From Scedosporium boydii (Eukaryota > Ascomycota > Sordariomycetes > Microascales > Microascaceae): DNA of 64,000 bases. Shown here piece by piece: positions 24,601-34,802 of this stretch. Every line of letters begins with the position of its first letter. Position 1 is the stretch's first letter. Location of the stretch: the NCBI GenBank assembly GCA_002221725.1, contig NJFT01000046.1, positions 62,001-126,000 on the forward strand, given 5' to 3'. The position numbers were made by a program, and so were the translations under genes. The notes beneath the pieces are model-generated. The model made no database searches. It worked only from the letters and a program-made list of their open reading frames with translations, and was not told where the DNA came from.

Positions 24601-26055
24601 CGGGCCGGTGTTCGTGTCGACGCAGAAGTCCTTGGTGACACCGCATTGGCCCCAGATATTGCAACAGGCATTCAGGGGGCAGGGGTTGAGGTCGGCGATT
24701 TTGGAACCGTCCGTCGGCGGCTGAGAGCCTGGCTTCTGCGGCCCACACACGGCATTGGGGATAGGGGCGGGAAAAGGGGGAGTTCCCGTGCTGAGACACA
24801 TGATGGTCTCGGTAAAGAGCAGGTTGCACCCGGACCAACCCCATGTGTTCTTGTTAAAGCCCTCGATCTCCTCGTTCGTCAGCCCGTACTCGGCCCCGAG
24901 GTTGGCGCAGTTGTCGTCGTTCTTGACCTTATAGGAGAAGCACGATCCATCTGCGTTGGGCTTGGGACGGAAATCCGGGGGTGTACCGCTGGAACAGCAC
25001 ACATGCTGCTTTGGCTTCAATGAGCCACAGATACCAGGGTTGTACTTCTCAAAGTCGGCACCCGAGATGCCACACTTGACTGCTAGTTCCGCACAGCCAT
25101 TACCAGATTCGACCTGCACCGTCCTGCAATCGGCACGCGCTTGAAGCAGCTTGGAACGTGTGTCGAAGAGTTTCGCATGGGTGTTGGGAGATGTGCCATG
25201 CGTGGTATGCCGGGCGAGGACAGTAGAGTTGGTCTGGGTAGAGTTGGAGTTGGGCAAGCTACCGTTCAGCAGAGGAGTGGTGAACGTGGCCTTTCCAGGA
25301 AAGCTTTTCGACCCAAGGAATGACAGGCATGTCGCATTGGCCCAGGACTTGATGGCACTCTGGATGGGGGTAAACGTGGCGTTGCTGGCAACCGCGACGC
25401 CAAAGATGCGAGTCCCATCATAGCCCGAGCCGCAGAGCTGCATAGCCATGCCGGGCGTCGTGATGTTGAGTTTGTCAAAGTTGTCTTGAAAAGTCTGGAG
25501 GGCTGAGGTGCTGAGGCCTTGGTTCAGCAGACCTTGGCCGATGTAAACGCCAATGGTTGCTTGCCCAGACTGGCCATATAGGATGAAGGGCCGATCCGAA
25601 GCTCCGTGGCCATTGTCGATATACTCACGAATCTGCCCCACAAGCGACCGGATAGCCCCCTTCGCGAGGCCATAACCCTCGTGCCACCATCCAAGCTCAA
25701 ACTCGACATCAACAGAAGTGGCAGACTGGACAAAGTTGGCGGCCACCGCCTCCGATGGCAGGTTGTCAAAATCTGGGCCAAAAGAAGAGCAAGCCTGGAT
25801 GCGATGACTGGTGTTCGGGTCATCGACAGGGTCATACAGCGAGAAGTCGTAGAACATAGTCTGCTGGCACCTCTTGATAGCTTTGAAGTTGGGATAGGCG
25901 GACCAATTTCCGGTCCTCGGACCGGAAACGGCGCATCGTTCAGGGCAGAAGTCGTCAGCCCGGGCAGAGGTGCCAACTGGAGGGATGAACGCGACGGCTC
26001 CTGGCACGAGGCTAACAGCCCCAAGTGCCACCGTGAGCCAGGATGAAGCCACCAT
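21613..26055 (-). CDS. Secreted subgroup C GH18 chitinase with LysM, CBM18 and Hce2 domains
   Basis: This is an intronless gene of 1480 residues that starts at ATG 26055. A signal peptide covers about residues 1-22. Two LysM-like modules lie near 309-355 and 369-425, and a Cys-rich CBM18 (CPLNACCNIWGQCG) near 452-500. The GH18 domain spans about 512-860 with an intact DGVDIDWE motif near 622-629, so chitin hydrolysis is expected. The C-terminal 150 residues (from about 1325) fit the Hce2 domain, related to the Cladosporium Ecp2 effector. Subgroup C chitinases resemble the chitin-binding subunit of the Kluyveromyces killer toxin, and GH18-Hce2 fusions are known in fungi. Roles suggested for the class are self or rival hyphal wall attack. 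A LysM protein gene lies 3.2 kb away, a common pairing. Confidence 0.93.
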   Translation of the reverse strand: MVASSWLTVALGAVSLVPGAVAFIPPVGTSARADDFCPERCAVSGPRTGNWSAYPNFKAIKRCQQTMFYDFSLYDPVDDPNTSHRIQACSSFGPDFDNLPSEAVAANFVQSATSVDVEFELGWWHEGYGLAKGAIRSLVGQIREYIDNGHGASDRPFILYGQSGQATIGVYIGQGLLNQGLSTSALQTFQDNFDKLNITTPGMAMQLCGSGYDGTRIFGVAVASNATFTPIQSAIKSWANATCLSFLGSKSFPGKATFTTPLLNGSLPNSNSTQTNSTVLARHTTHGTSPNTHAKLFDTRSKLLQARADCRTVQVESGNGCAELAVKCGISGADFEKYNPGICGSLKPKQHVCCSSGTPPDFRPKPNADGSCFSYKVKNDDNCANLGAEYGLTNEEIEGFNKNTWGWSGCNLLFTETIMCLSTGTPPFPAPIPNAVCGPQKPGSQPPTDGSKIADLNPCPLNACCNIWGQCGVTKDFCVDTNTGPPGTAEPGTYGCISNCGVDVIKGTGTGSIKLAYFQGYGLNRKCLFQDAHQIDTSKYTHLHFGFGTLTPSYEVQVGDALSSYEFSQFKHVKNAKRILSFGGWAFSTENATYKIFREGVKPANRLKMATNIANFIKDHGLDGVDIDWEYPGAPDLPDFDPGKAEDGPNYLGFLAVLKNLLPGKTVAIAAPASYWYLKQFPIKDISRIVDYIVYMTYDLHGQWDAHNQYSQEGCDTGNCLRSQVNLTETRQALAMVTKAGVPGNKIVVGVTSYGRSFAMEQPGCWGPSCKFTGSRLESHATPGRCTDTAGYIADAEINEIIRGGPSAKRQSRVVTHFLDPSSNSDILVYDNNQWVGYMSENTKRIRSALYTSWGMAGTTDWASDLQEFYDVPKPATSWDQFKEEIRHGGNPKKDPTTFGIWKTFTCEHHLSSGKHLYLPAVRWHGLDTDNAWREVVHKWVNTYRGNTTMNFMESVETSLEMNGGAGCWTLDPGFDRCDEVVECEKGPDGNSSGPAAPLIWESLVKIHMMHHQYSTILKDMATRFLFSVQDMQDTFAPIPEPETNQWLNVLIDILTLGTLTTMGPFFNSFLKALPAFGKGETFDNAKDTTLTLIGQGTTLAKDMLTSPGPGKWTEPERNKFTHYLGEVIFGWINTTEHSLSKIFDGSSESLEAIGKAIADGKLIEGAWETTDRPQGPKAADLQANVYKSFIGFSIPLLWRRAETYAFVIDSGASCEDGKPVGNHLNKYLADSTAEATGVCYDQRAYYLVHPEGAAWYCDSSCWDNKFSMPTGLDQLGRFGGATKEDLVIGSVRTWLKNLKTNGGPTVDPINDKSAALSLLDDGIKSPGVVRLPVCSPDRAWQSWATSTRGKSDNYPCDMPLGKEYCGESTFEDQTSGASPSVSDCLQIIKNIEGDGTTEWRHRITGHRQILEFQSCAFGIERTGGTGGAVEFMVGGQDVIDAINESVKRFGSNGKVGAKGVMSCDGTTAGTHVKVLWGIY

Positions 26056-26828
26056 GGTGACTAGGTAGCTCGGGGTGTGTGATCTTGTATTGCGGACGGC
26101 TAGATGAGGGCAGGACTGTCAGTAGGTTTCAAGTTCTTGTTCAGAGGTGCCGGGTTCATACTTCAGAGTAAGCGCGTTGCAGATGCCGCTTGATGTCGGA
26201 ATGGACTTGCCTCTCGACGCAGACGTGACAGCACCTTTAAGTAAGGAGGACCTCCGCTGCTACTATCATCTTATCCCTTCTCTGAGGACCGGTCCTTTTC
26301 TAACCGAGAGGAGAAGTGGGTCTCCAACAGGCACCAAAACACTCGACCATGCCCACTGACAAGCTGACATGACTTCTCGGTTCATCGGGTCAACGGACCA
26401 ACACGATCCTTTGGGGACTCATGAGGACTGCCAAGGATGCCACGAGGATGGTTATGACCCCACGGAGGAATACGAGAAGCAGGGGGGGGAGGGGGTGTGG
26501 GTGTGGGTATGGGTCTTGAGTATCTTGTGTCTCTCATTTTGGGCAACTTTGCCGCGCGGTAACCTTGCCGGGATGTAGTAGGATGCGTAAACATAAGAAA
26601 ATCAGGAAGAGGTACGGCGTATGCGAGGTGAAAGTAAATTAATTAAACGACGCAGGTATTTACTAGTCAAAACCTGGCTCTATCTCCATAATTACATGGT
26701 TACACTACAACCCCTGCATCTGCATGACAAAAAGACATCAAATGAAAGAAGAAGTAGGTGCCCGTGGTAGTTAAAATAAGATGGGATTTGGGGTTGTGCT
26801 GGGTCGGGTCATGTCACCTGTTGTCTGA
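26056..26828. other. Intergenic; chitinase promoter side
   Basis: I see no gene. A G-rich run near 26481-26510 (GGGGGGG then GTGTGGGTGTGGG) is the only notable composition feature. It lies upstream of the chitinase and downstream of the DUF7136 gene. Confidence 0.45.
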
Positions 26829-27629
26829 TCAGGCAAGAAGGAATCCAATAGCGCCGATAGCAGCTGCGAAGCCTGCAACACCTGCAACGACTAGCTTCTG
26901 CACAGCGCTTTCTTCAAGGCAGTCGGCAGGTGGGTTTAGGCCTTTACACAACGCGTTTTTCAAAAAGGCAGACATGCTCGCAGCCACAGTTGTGTCAATC
27001 TTCACCCGGCAGGGGTCTGCAGTTGGGGTCGGGGAAGAGGAGGCCAACACTGCGCAAGTACCGGATAGTTGTTGCTCCCAAGACGGCCCCTCAGGAACGT
27101 TGTGTGTTTTGTCAGTCACGTTGATGACAACTCCGTCTTGGGGGGAACATTTCTCTGTAGCAGCGACGAGATCGACTTCTTGGCCGCCTCTCTCAACATT
27201 GAAGTGGACACTGAGGTTGATATCATGGCCAACGATGGCAACTTGATCGCCACTCTCATCACAGCTTCTCCAGAGGGTAGTCGCGAACAGCTGATGAGGC
27301 CCCTCGGTAGTGGATTTCAGGTAGTGGTAGATAAAGTAGGGCTCGCTGGAGGAGAAGTTGGTAGAGGTTAGGTCGTCAATGGAGTGCCCGAACGTATCCA
27401 TCAAGTCAGTCCCATTACGGATAAATGAGTGGATAGAGAGCTTGAGATGTTTGGCCAGCTCAGCATTCTGTAGTGCAAAGATGATAGGAAAGTTGTCTGT
27501 CGGCGCATACGTCTCGTTGGTGCGCGGAAAGACCACGTCGATTTCCAGCACACCGGCAGCATTGACGACGGCCCCAAGGTAGGCTAACAAGCCTAGAAAG
27601 GGCCAAATAGCACAGGAGATGAGGTGCAT
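26829..27629 (-). CDS. DUF7136 protein, probably secreted and GPI-anchored
   Basis: This is a single exon of 266 residues. An N-terminal signal peptide ends around AVVNAA, and the mature protein opens VLEIDVVFPRTNETYAPT, the typical start of DUF7136 proteins. It has several N-glycosylation sites (for example NGT, NFS, NLS). Cys residues are few and mostly in the second half. The last 25 residues are hydrophobic (VVAGVAGFAAAIGAIGFLLA) after a small-residue region, which fits a GPI attachment signal. The function of the family is unknown; a wall or membrane surface location is inferred. It is on the same strand as the chitinase, 774 bp upstream of it. Confidence 0.8.
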   Translation of the reverse strand: MHLISCAIWPFLGLLAYLGAVVNAAGVLEIDVVFPRTNETYAPTDNFPIIFALQNAELAKHLKLSIHSFIRNGTDLMDTFGHSIDDLTSTNFSSSEPYFIYHYLKSTTEGPHQLFATTLWRSCDESGDQVAIVGHDINLSVHFNVERGGQEVDLVAATEKCSPQDGVVINVTDKTHNVPEGPSWEQQLSGTCAVLASSSPTPTADPCRVKIDTTVAASMSAFLKNALCKGLNPPADCLEESAVQKLVVAGVAGFAAAIGAIGFLLA

Positions 27630-29252
27630 AGTCGTTGCTGCTGCTGGTTATCGATATCCGAAGTGAAGTAAGTGATTGATGGTAAAGATGGTGATGGTGA
27701 TGGTGGTGATAATACCAATAGTCGCGACTGTTCGGAATAGGGAGGAGGGGATTGGGAATCGGGAATCGGGAATCTGGAGGCCCTGTTGGGGGCCAAAACT
27801 GCGAGTGTGAAAGGTGAATGCGGAGGATCAGATGGATCAGATGGATCGGGTGGAAACAGCAAGGGAGAGAAAAGTGTGAAGGATGAAGGACTGAAGGATT
27901 TTGGTATTTGGTGCCTGGGCTGGTGCAGGTACGCGTGATGCAGACCGCCCCAGTTCCACTCCACACGGATCTGGTCCGCGGGTGGGACCAAGCCACCAAC
28001 ACTCAATGCCACCTCTTGGCCTGGGTGCATCAGATGCCTATTGGACAGTGGTTCCTGCGACAATTATAGTTTGAAGAGATGACAATGGAATACAGAGAGG
28101 GCCCACCCGAGAAGGGTGAAAGGAACGAGAGAAATTCGGGAAATCCTGGCACTGGCGGACATCGTGGAAACTACGAAGTCCAACGGTCCATGGTACTATG
28201 GTACTACAGGACTACAACACTAAACTACTACCTCGGGGGACCGGAAGATCTGTTGGGGTACCATACTGGCCTTCGCACAATTAAACAAAACCACAGTTGT
28301 ACGAACTACTCCTCTTTGTGAACCCACTCTGCTTGCCCTAATAAGATTATATCGTGCGTAAATTTAATCGGATTAGGAGGAATTGGCCGGTTCGGTCCGC
28401 TTGGCATCATGCCGCTTTCCCTGGGTGCCCCTGGCAGCTTTTCAAACTAAACTAATCTAGTTTAGTCAACTTTATGTCAGGGACTAAAACTAGTGTAATA
28501 ATCTACAAAGTACCTCGGTATCGCCCGATCTATTCCGGTCTAGGTATGTATGTTTGGAAATACTCCAATAAAATGCTGAGGTGACACAGAGGCAATGATT
28601 ACAGTAATCTAGTACGGGGCCCCACTGATCCTGTGGATCATCGGCCCGGGCGTTGCAGAGATTGAAACAGTCTGGGTATCCAGCCAATTTGCTAATGCAC
28701 GCAGCGCATGCATGAGGCGAATGAGGAGATTCCCTCTTTGACGATATTCACTCATCAAGCTCTGTCTCCGTCTAGAGTTGTATTGAGGGTGGGATGGAAT
28801 GGAATAGGATGCGAATATTGATACTTCGGGATAGAATCACGCCGCATACCTCGTACATCACTCCAGAGGATGCTAGCCAAGATTGTAGTTAGCCAAATCA
28901 TCAGCAGGCCTCATTTCGTTGGGCCATACTTCCATCGTGAGCTGGCGATTCTTATCAGATGAGCCATTGAATCCAGGCTTCGTTTACGCGAATGTGAACT
29001 CGCTCAAGGTAGGACTTCATCGAAGAATCGTAATTGCCGTAAGTAAACATGACCCCATTGCAAAGCGAAGACCTTTCGCCGGACGGGTATAAAAGATGCG
29101 GAGCCTGACGTGTGCTCTGGTGAGTCTTGTTTTCCTCAGCACGCCACCCTCTTTCCCTACAGCCCCCCTCCTCCAGTCCCCTCATCTGGCTCCCTTTCGG
29201 TTGCCTTCTGGTTTCTGATTCAAATCGTTAATTCTTTATCGATCCTGAAAGG
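27630..29252. other. Intergenic between divergent secreted-protein genes
   Basis: I see no convincing gene in these 1.6 kb. Small simple repeats occur: a GGGAATC triplet array near 27748-27772 and GATCAGATG repeats near 27830-27848. Both neighbours read away from this region, so both promoters are here. Confidence 0.5.
29088..29095 (+). promoter_or_regulatory. TATA box of the LysM protein gene
   Basis: TATAAAAG lies 158 bp upstream of the ATG at 29253, the distance expected with a 5' leader of about 120 bases. Confidence 0.5.
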
Positions 29253-30539
29253 ATGCACTTCACACGTCTCCACCTTCTTGCCGCCGGGCTCCTCTTGGGC
29301 CCGGAATTAGTCTCAGCCGGGAGACACTCGCGCCGCACTGTCGATTGCTACTTCGAGATACCGGCAGCGAGTGGTGATACCTGTGAGAGTCTTGCCATCA
29401 GCTGGGGTCTCTCGCTTGACCTCTTCACAAAGATCAACCCAGGTGTTACCTGCCCCAATCTCGAGGCCGGCAAGTCATACTGCGTGATCGGCGAGTACAC
29501 TCCTGATGCGACTAGTACCTCTACGTCTTCGCAGCCTCAGAGTACTACAAGCAAGACTTCTACTACCACCAAGTCCTCGACCACGCTGTCCACGACCACT
29601 AGTCCTTCAGCCACCCCGAGCATCTACCCTACTATGCCCGGGATTGCCGAAAACTGTGATCGCTTTTACAAGATCAAGTCCGGCGACACCTGTGATGCCA
29701 TTGCTCAGAGCAATAGCATTACTGTTGCCCAGCTGAGGTCTTGGAATACTGAGATTAACACCTCATGCTCCAATCTGTGGCTTGACTACTACATCTGCAC
29801 CCATGTTCCCGGAGCCGTACAGCCGTCGAGTACTTCCACTGCGCCCACGCCAAGCAACTCCCCCACTATGCCTGGTATCGCCGAGAACTGTGATCGTTTC
29901 TACAAAATCAAGTCCGGCGACACCTGTGATGCTATCGCATCGAGCAATGGCATCACTGTTGCCCAGCTAAGGTCTTGGAATACTGAAATTAACGCTGGCT
30001 GTTCGAACCTTTGGCTCAACTACTACATCTGCACCCATGTCCCCGGGGCTGCTCAGCCGTCTACAACCTCTTCTGCCCCGACGCCAAGCAATTCTCCTGC
30101 TCTCCCAGGAGCCGTATCAAACTGCAATAAGTGGTACAAGATCGTCTCTGGCGATACTTGTGAGAAGATTGCTGCGAAGAACACCATTACTGTCGACCAG
30201 TTCCGAAGCTGGAACACCCAGATCAACACTAGTACGTTTCGTCTCCCGATCTCTCAACTTTAATTGCCCTGTTTCTAATCATTTCCTTTCTGTACAGGCT
30301 GCAACAATCTTTGGCTTGACTACTACGCCTGTGTCGGCGTTCCTGGCGCCGCCACACCCATGCCCGACATTGTGTCGAACTGCAGCCGCTTCTACCTTGT
30401 TGTTTCTGGCGACTCGTGCGATGTCATTGCTCAGAAGAACGGCATCACCGTCGCCAACTTCAAGAAGTGGAACCCGTTCATAAACGCGGCGTGCACGAAC
30501 CTGTGGGCTAATGCCTTGGTTTGCACCAAGGCGCCTTAA
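29253..30539 (+). CDS. Secreted protein with five LysM domains
   Basis: There are two exons, 29253-30231 and 30298-30539, giving 406 residues. A signal peptide covers about residues 1-22. The first LysM-like module (YFEIPAASGDTCESLA) is the most diverged. Four close modules follow, each with the core YKI(K/V)SGDTCD.IA...(G/S)ITV.....WN..IN..C.NLW. Ser/Thr/Pro-rich linkers separate them. Modules 2 and 3 are nearly identical, including the upstream MPGIAENCDRFYKIKSGDT, which points to a recent internal duplication. There is no catalytic domain. Such proteins bind chitin oligomers; members act in shielding hyphae, masking chitin from hosts, or modulating chitinase action. Its place close to a subgroup C chitinase fits a shared chitin role. 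Confidence 0.93.
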
Positions 30540-31479
30540 GCTGAGAGCAGGCGGCTTGTTGTCGTTTGAAGGCGGGCCAATGTCTCAGCGCGCAGCTTAA
30601 TATCTAATATCATTCGATACACGTCAATTAATCTATAATTTTACACACGTACAACAAGTATATGATGCACTTCCATCTTTAATTCTCTATCCTTGGCGCC
30701 GTGTCGTGACAATGTCTTGAGCTCTTACGTGCTTACCTGATGCAAATGTTAGAGTTAGGAGTACAATTGCACGAGGTAGTTTAATCGAACGCCGGACTTA
30801 TACTAGGTCCTCCCCGCAGCCACTGCCCGAGTTATCGGGTATACGGCGGTGTATGTTCTCCCGCTTCGGCAACGACGCCCCCTCAGACTTAAGGACACCG
30901 CCGGCGAGGTAACGCTTCCTATACGAAAACGCCACGAGCCGCCTGCCCCGTGGATTCGTGAAGTTTATTCACAGGGGAAGGCTTGTTATTGTGGAAAATG
31001 TCCTTGGCCAGATAGTGGGTGAGGCGCTCGCGCCGCGGCTCTCATTTGCTACAGTCGAGTTAAGCTTTCTCAGGAGTTAGTTTCCAAGGATCTTGTTTTT
31101 GTTCGGCCGAAAGACTTCCCGCATTACGGTCGAAAAAAAAAAACTTCGACTAACATTTAGTGCCATCGTAGAGGTTGCGGCTAGGCACAGTGCTTATGCT
31201 TTATCGGGAAAGGCTCCCGGAAACGAACCTAGACTTGTTAGTTCGAAACGATCTCGCCTTGACTCGGGACCCTTGTAAGTACCATCCCATACTAATTTAT
31301 ATGTAAGATACCCTCCATGTTCTGCTTGAAAGAGACCATTGTCTTACTTCGCAAATCGATACTTGTAACAATATATTATTACTTGACACCAGAAACGGAA
31401 TAAATCAGACATATCGCCCATCGCCCTCCTTCGCCACTAGCCTACGTTGTTTCTCTCGATCGTAGAAACAGGGCCCAGA
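30540..31479. other. Intergenic
   Basis: I see no gene. A small open frame at 31093-31278 has no family features. Confidence 0.45.
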
Positions 31480-32823
31480 CTAGGCCAACCCCAGTCCATG
31501 TAAGCACGCTGTGGCCATCAACAGCAACATCCATGCGCCTCCTCCCATTTGCGGAACTGGCGGTATCGTCCGGCTAGCAGGGGAGTTGTACTGGTCTACC
31601 GTACCGCAGAAATACTCCCCTTTAAAAGCCCCTTCACGATTCAACCTGTCAAGCTCTCCGCAGTCCGGATCGACAACGGTACGCAGCACAAACTTTTCGC
31701 GAGTAAGAGGCCGCTGTGTTAAATTTCTCGACGATACTGCCAAGTGAATACTATTGATAGTCAGAAGAGATTTCTTTATTATCGATTGATGTGTTAGGGC
31801 ACACCTAAAAAGGTCGGCTCTCCCGACCTCAAAGATGATATATCGTGCGCCAAGTAACGGCCAGCGCCACAGAGTATCTGGGAAGTTTGGATCACCCATG
31901 TTTAACCAGGTATTCCCCGTGATCTCGATATTCTCCCAGGGGAATAAGTCGAAATTCAAAGGGAACGACAAATAGCCTAAGTACTCGTTATTGCGGATAT
32001 ATAAATTCGTCACGCGATCGAATATATCCAGTGGAATCTCGCCGATCGTGTTATTTTCGAATGTGAGGTTCCCCACCTTAAGGTAGCGGTAGGGCCATTC
32101 GACGTCGAAGGCTCTTTCTAGAGACTTCACCCCCGATATCGTGAGATCTTGTATCGTCTGTGCTTCAGCATACCAGCCGCGGTAATCGGGATGAGTAAAC
32201 ACAATGTCAAGTTCGCCGTTGCCCTGTATAGTAACCGATTCTGACAACACGTAACTGAAGGTCATGCGATTGACATTTGGGATCCCCTCTATAGCGAGAT
32301 GGCGGCTGTCGGTATAGTTGGTAAATGCGTCCACGGACTCTAATGCCACGTCTTTAATTGTGATGTTCAAACAAATAACAATCTCCTGTCCGCTAGATCC
32401 GATCTTGCGGAGACTTGGAAGTCCTGTCAGGGTCAAGCTTCCCACTTCCAACAGTTCCAAGCCCTCCCCTGTCAATGGATAAAAGGGTGGAACTCCGACA
32501 CCCCAATCCAAAGTTGCTAGTTTTGGGAGGGTGCGGAGGTTCAAATCGCCTAGCGTCCACACGGAGTCATCGAATACCAAGGAGCCTAGACTAGTGACGT
32601 TGCTGAGAGATAGCGAAGGAGATGTCTCTGGAGTGGCTGTCGTGGCGTTTCCGAGCTTTAGGCTCTGTAGGTACGGATTGTCGGTGGCGACTATCCTTCC
32701 ATCAATGTTGCCAAAATTCTTTATCTCAATGTCGGTTGCCGTTTCTGGGGATATCACTACCTCCCCCGGTACGATGAGGGAGATGTGGAAAACGAGGGGT
32801 CGGGCCTGGGTGGGGAGGCTCAA
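31480..32823 (-). pseudogene. Ecm33/SPS2-like GPI wall protein, 5' truncated
   Basis: The body reads like an Ecm33-type leucine-rich wall protein, with VVISPETATDIEIKNFGNIDG, repeated beta-solenoid-like strands (SLTLTGLPSLRKI, NLTFENNTI) and many N-glycosylation sites. The C-terminus is hydrophobic (MGGGAWMLLLMATACL) and suits a GPI signal. A probable 54-bp intron runs from 31804 to 31751. The 5' end is missing: the frame opens near 32865 after a stop, contains no ATG before the domain, and has no signal peptide. The expected N-terminal Cys pair of the family is also absent. The missing part coincides with the missing 5' half of the divergent ABC transporter, so I read this as a gene cut by a rearrangement. 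An unseen upstream exon inside the ABC gene is a weaker alternative. Confidence 0.65.
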
Positions 32824-32838
32824 CTTGTGCTGCGAACC

Positions 32839-34802
32839 AAATCCGACACTGACCCAGTGTTAGAGTCTCCGCACGTGCCATTCATCGCCCCGCCCGATAG
32901 AGAGGATGAGGAAGCAGGCCAAGGAAAGAAGAGCTTATATTCCATCCGATCGATGATTGCTTTCGTGATGAAGCTCAACGAAAAAGAGTGGCCGTGGATA
33001 GGGTTGGGCCTTGTTTTCTCCCTTATTGCCGGATTGGAGGAACCTGCATCTGCCATTCTTTTTGGCTATGCCATCGTCGCCATTTCCCGGCCTCTCCCAG
33101 ATGTCAGTGCTATCCGGTCTGAAGCGGGTTTCTACTCCTGGATGTTTTTTCTACTCGCCTTTGTCATGTTCATCGTATTTGGAGGGCAAGGCGTGGTTTT
33201 GGCCTTTTGCTCAGGAAAGATGACTTCAAGCGCTCGCAGCTTGGCTCTAGAGAAGATGCTCACAATGCATGTTGGCTTTTTCGATAGCAAGGAAAACTCG
33301 GCCGGGGCCCTATCAAGCTTCTTATCAACGTCGACGACAGATCTGGCCGGTATAAGCGGAGGCGCGCTGGGGACAATTCTCATCTCAATCTCAACGGTCC
33401 TCTGCGGCCTGGTAGTCGGGTTGGCATATGGGTGGAAGCTTACACTGGTGTGCGCGTCGGTGATGCCGCTCCTCATTGCGGCGGGTTATTTTGGCGTTTC
33501 TCTGTTGGGGGAGTTTGAGAGGCATACCGAGATCTACTCGAACGAGTCTGCGAAATACGCCGGCGAGGCTCTGTCGGGAATCCAGACGATCGCGGCCCTG
33601 ACGAGGGAGCGCCAGGTCTTGGGTCAATTTCAGGACATTCTCAACAGCACATCAAAGCGTGCATTGAAAGCCAATTTGCAGTCGTCATTTATGTACGCAC
33701 TCGCGCAGGCCTGCTTCTATGCCTGCCTGGCTCTGGGGTTTTGGTACGGCAGCAAGTTGATCTTGAGAGACGAGTACACGCTTCTTCAGTTCATCATTGT
33801 CCAAACATCTGTGCTGATGAGTGCCTATTCGGCCGGCCTGGTGTTTTCATGGACGCCAAACATTGGAAAGGCGAAGCGATCGGCTGCGGCCCTGCGCAAG
33901 CTTCTAGCCAAAGAATCTTGCATCGATCCTTCCTCTAGCTCAGGCAACGATCCCGGCAGGCCACAGGGCCGCATCGACTTCGAATCAGTCAGCTTCTCAT
34001 ATCCATCGCGCCCTCATCATCCCGCACTGACAAACGTGAGTCTGAGCATTCCCGCGGGCGCAAATGTTGCGTTTGTGGGACCGACGGGATCGGGCAAGAG
34101 TACTCTGGCGTCATTGATTGAAAGATTCTACGATCCGACGAGCAGAAGGATGCTGCTGGATTCGCAGCCTCTAACCTCCTTCAACGTGGTCAAATACCGA
34201 CAGTGAATCGGTTTAGTAAACCAGGATCTTACTTTGTACAACGGTACTATCAAGATGAATCTTCTTATGGACTTAGAAGACGGTAGAAGTGTTTCGGATG
34301 AAGCAATGGCGAAGGCATGCAAGCAAACCAACATATACGACTTTATTGCAAGCCTACCGTACGTACCCCCCTTTCCCTTTTCCCCGCTCTTCCTACATTG
34401 TCCCCTCTACTGACGTTAATAAACTCACTTTTTTTTTGTTCTAGAGACGGCTTTAATACGATAGTAGGTAACCGAGGCAGCCAACTGAGTGTTGGGCAGA
34501 AACAGCGACTCGCCCTCGCGAGAGCGCTCATCCGCAACCCAGTCATACTCCTGTTGGACGAAGCCACCTCGGCACTCGACTCCCAGTCCGAGGCGCTCAT
34601 CCAGGACGCGCTGGACAAGGCGAAAAAGGGACGAACGACAATCACGATCGCACACAGGCTGAGTACGATTGTCAAGGCGGACAAGATCTACGTCTTAGAC
34701 CGGGGAATGATTACCGAGGCTGGTACACATGTGGAGCTCATGTCGCTCAAGGGCCGTTACTCTGCACTGTTCTTGGCGAGCGTCAACGGCCAGACGACAT
34801 AA
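32839..34802 (+). pseudogene. ABCB (MDR-type) transporter, second half only, with in-frame TGA
   Basis: Only one membrane domain and one nucleotide-binding domain are present. The opening segment (YSIRSMIAFVMKLNEKEW..) matches the linker before the second membrane domain of full-length fungal ABCB pumps, not an N-terminus. No ATG precedes it in frame; the first is inside the linker (MIAFVM). The NBD has Walker A GPTGSGKST and, after an intron at 34359-34444, signature LSVGQKQR and Walker [14 protein letters not shown], then the H-loop IAHRLS. A TGA at 34204-34206 interrupts KYRQ*IGLVNQD between Walker A and the signature. The missing TMD1-NBD1 half and the TGA together suggest a pseudogene. 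The start coordinate is where homology-like sequence begins and is approximate. Confidence 0.75.

Noticed and set aside
31093..31278. Small basic frame at 31.1 kb
   Set aside because: It starts in simple sequence and has no features.
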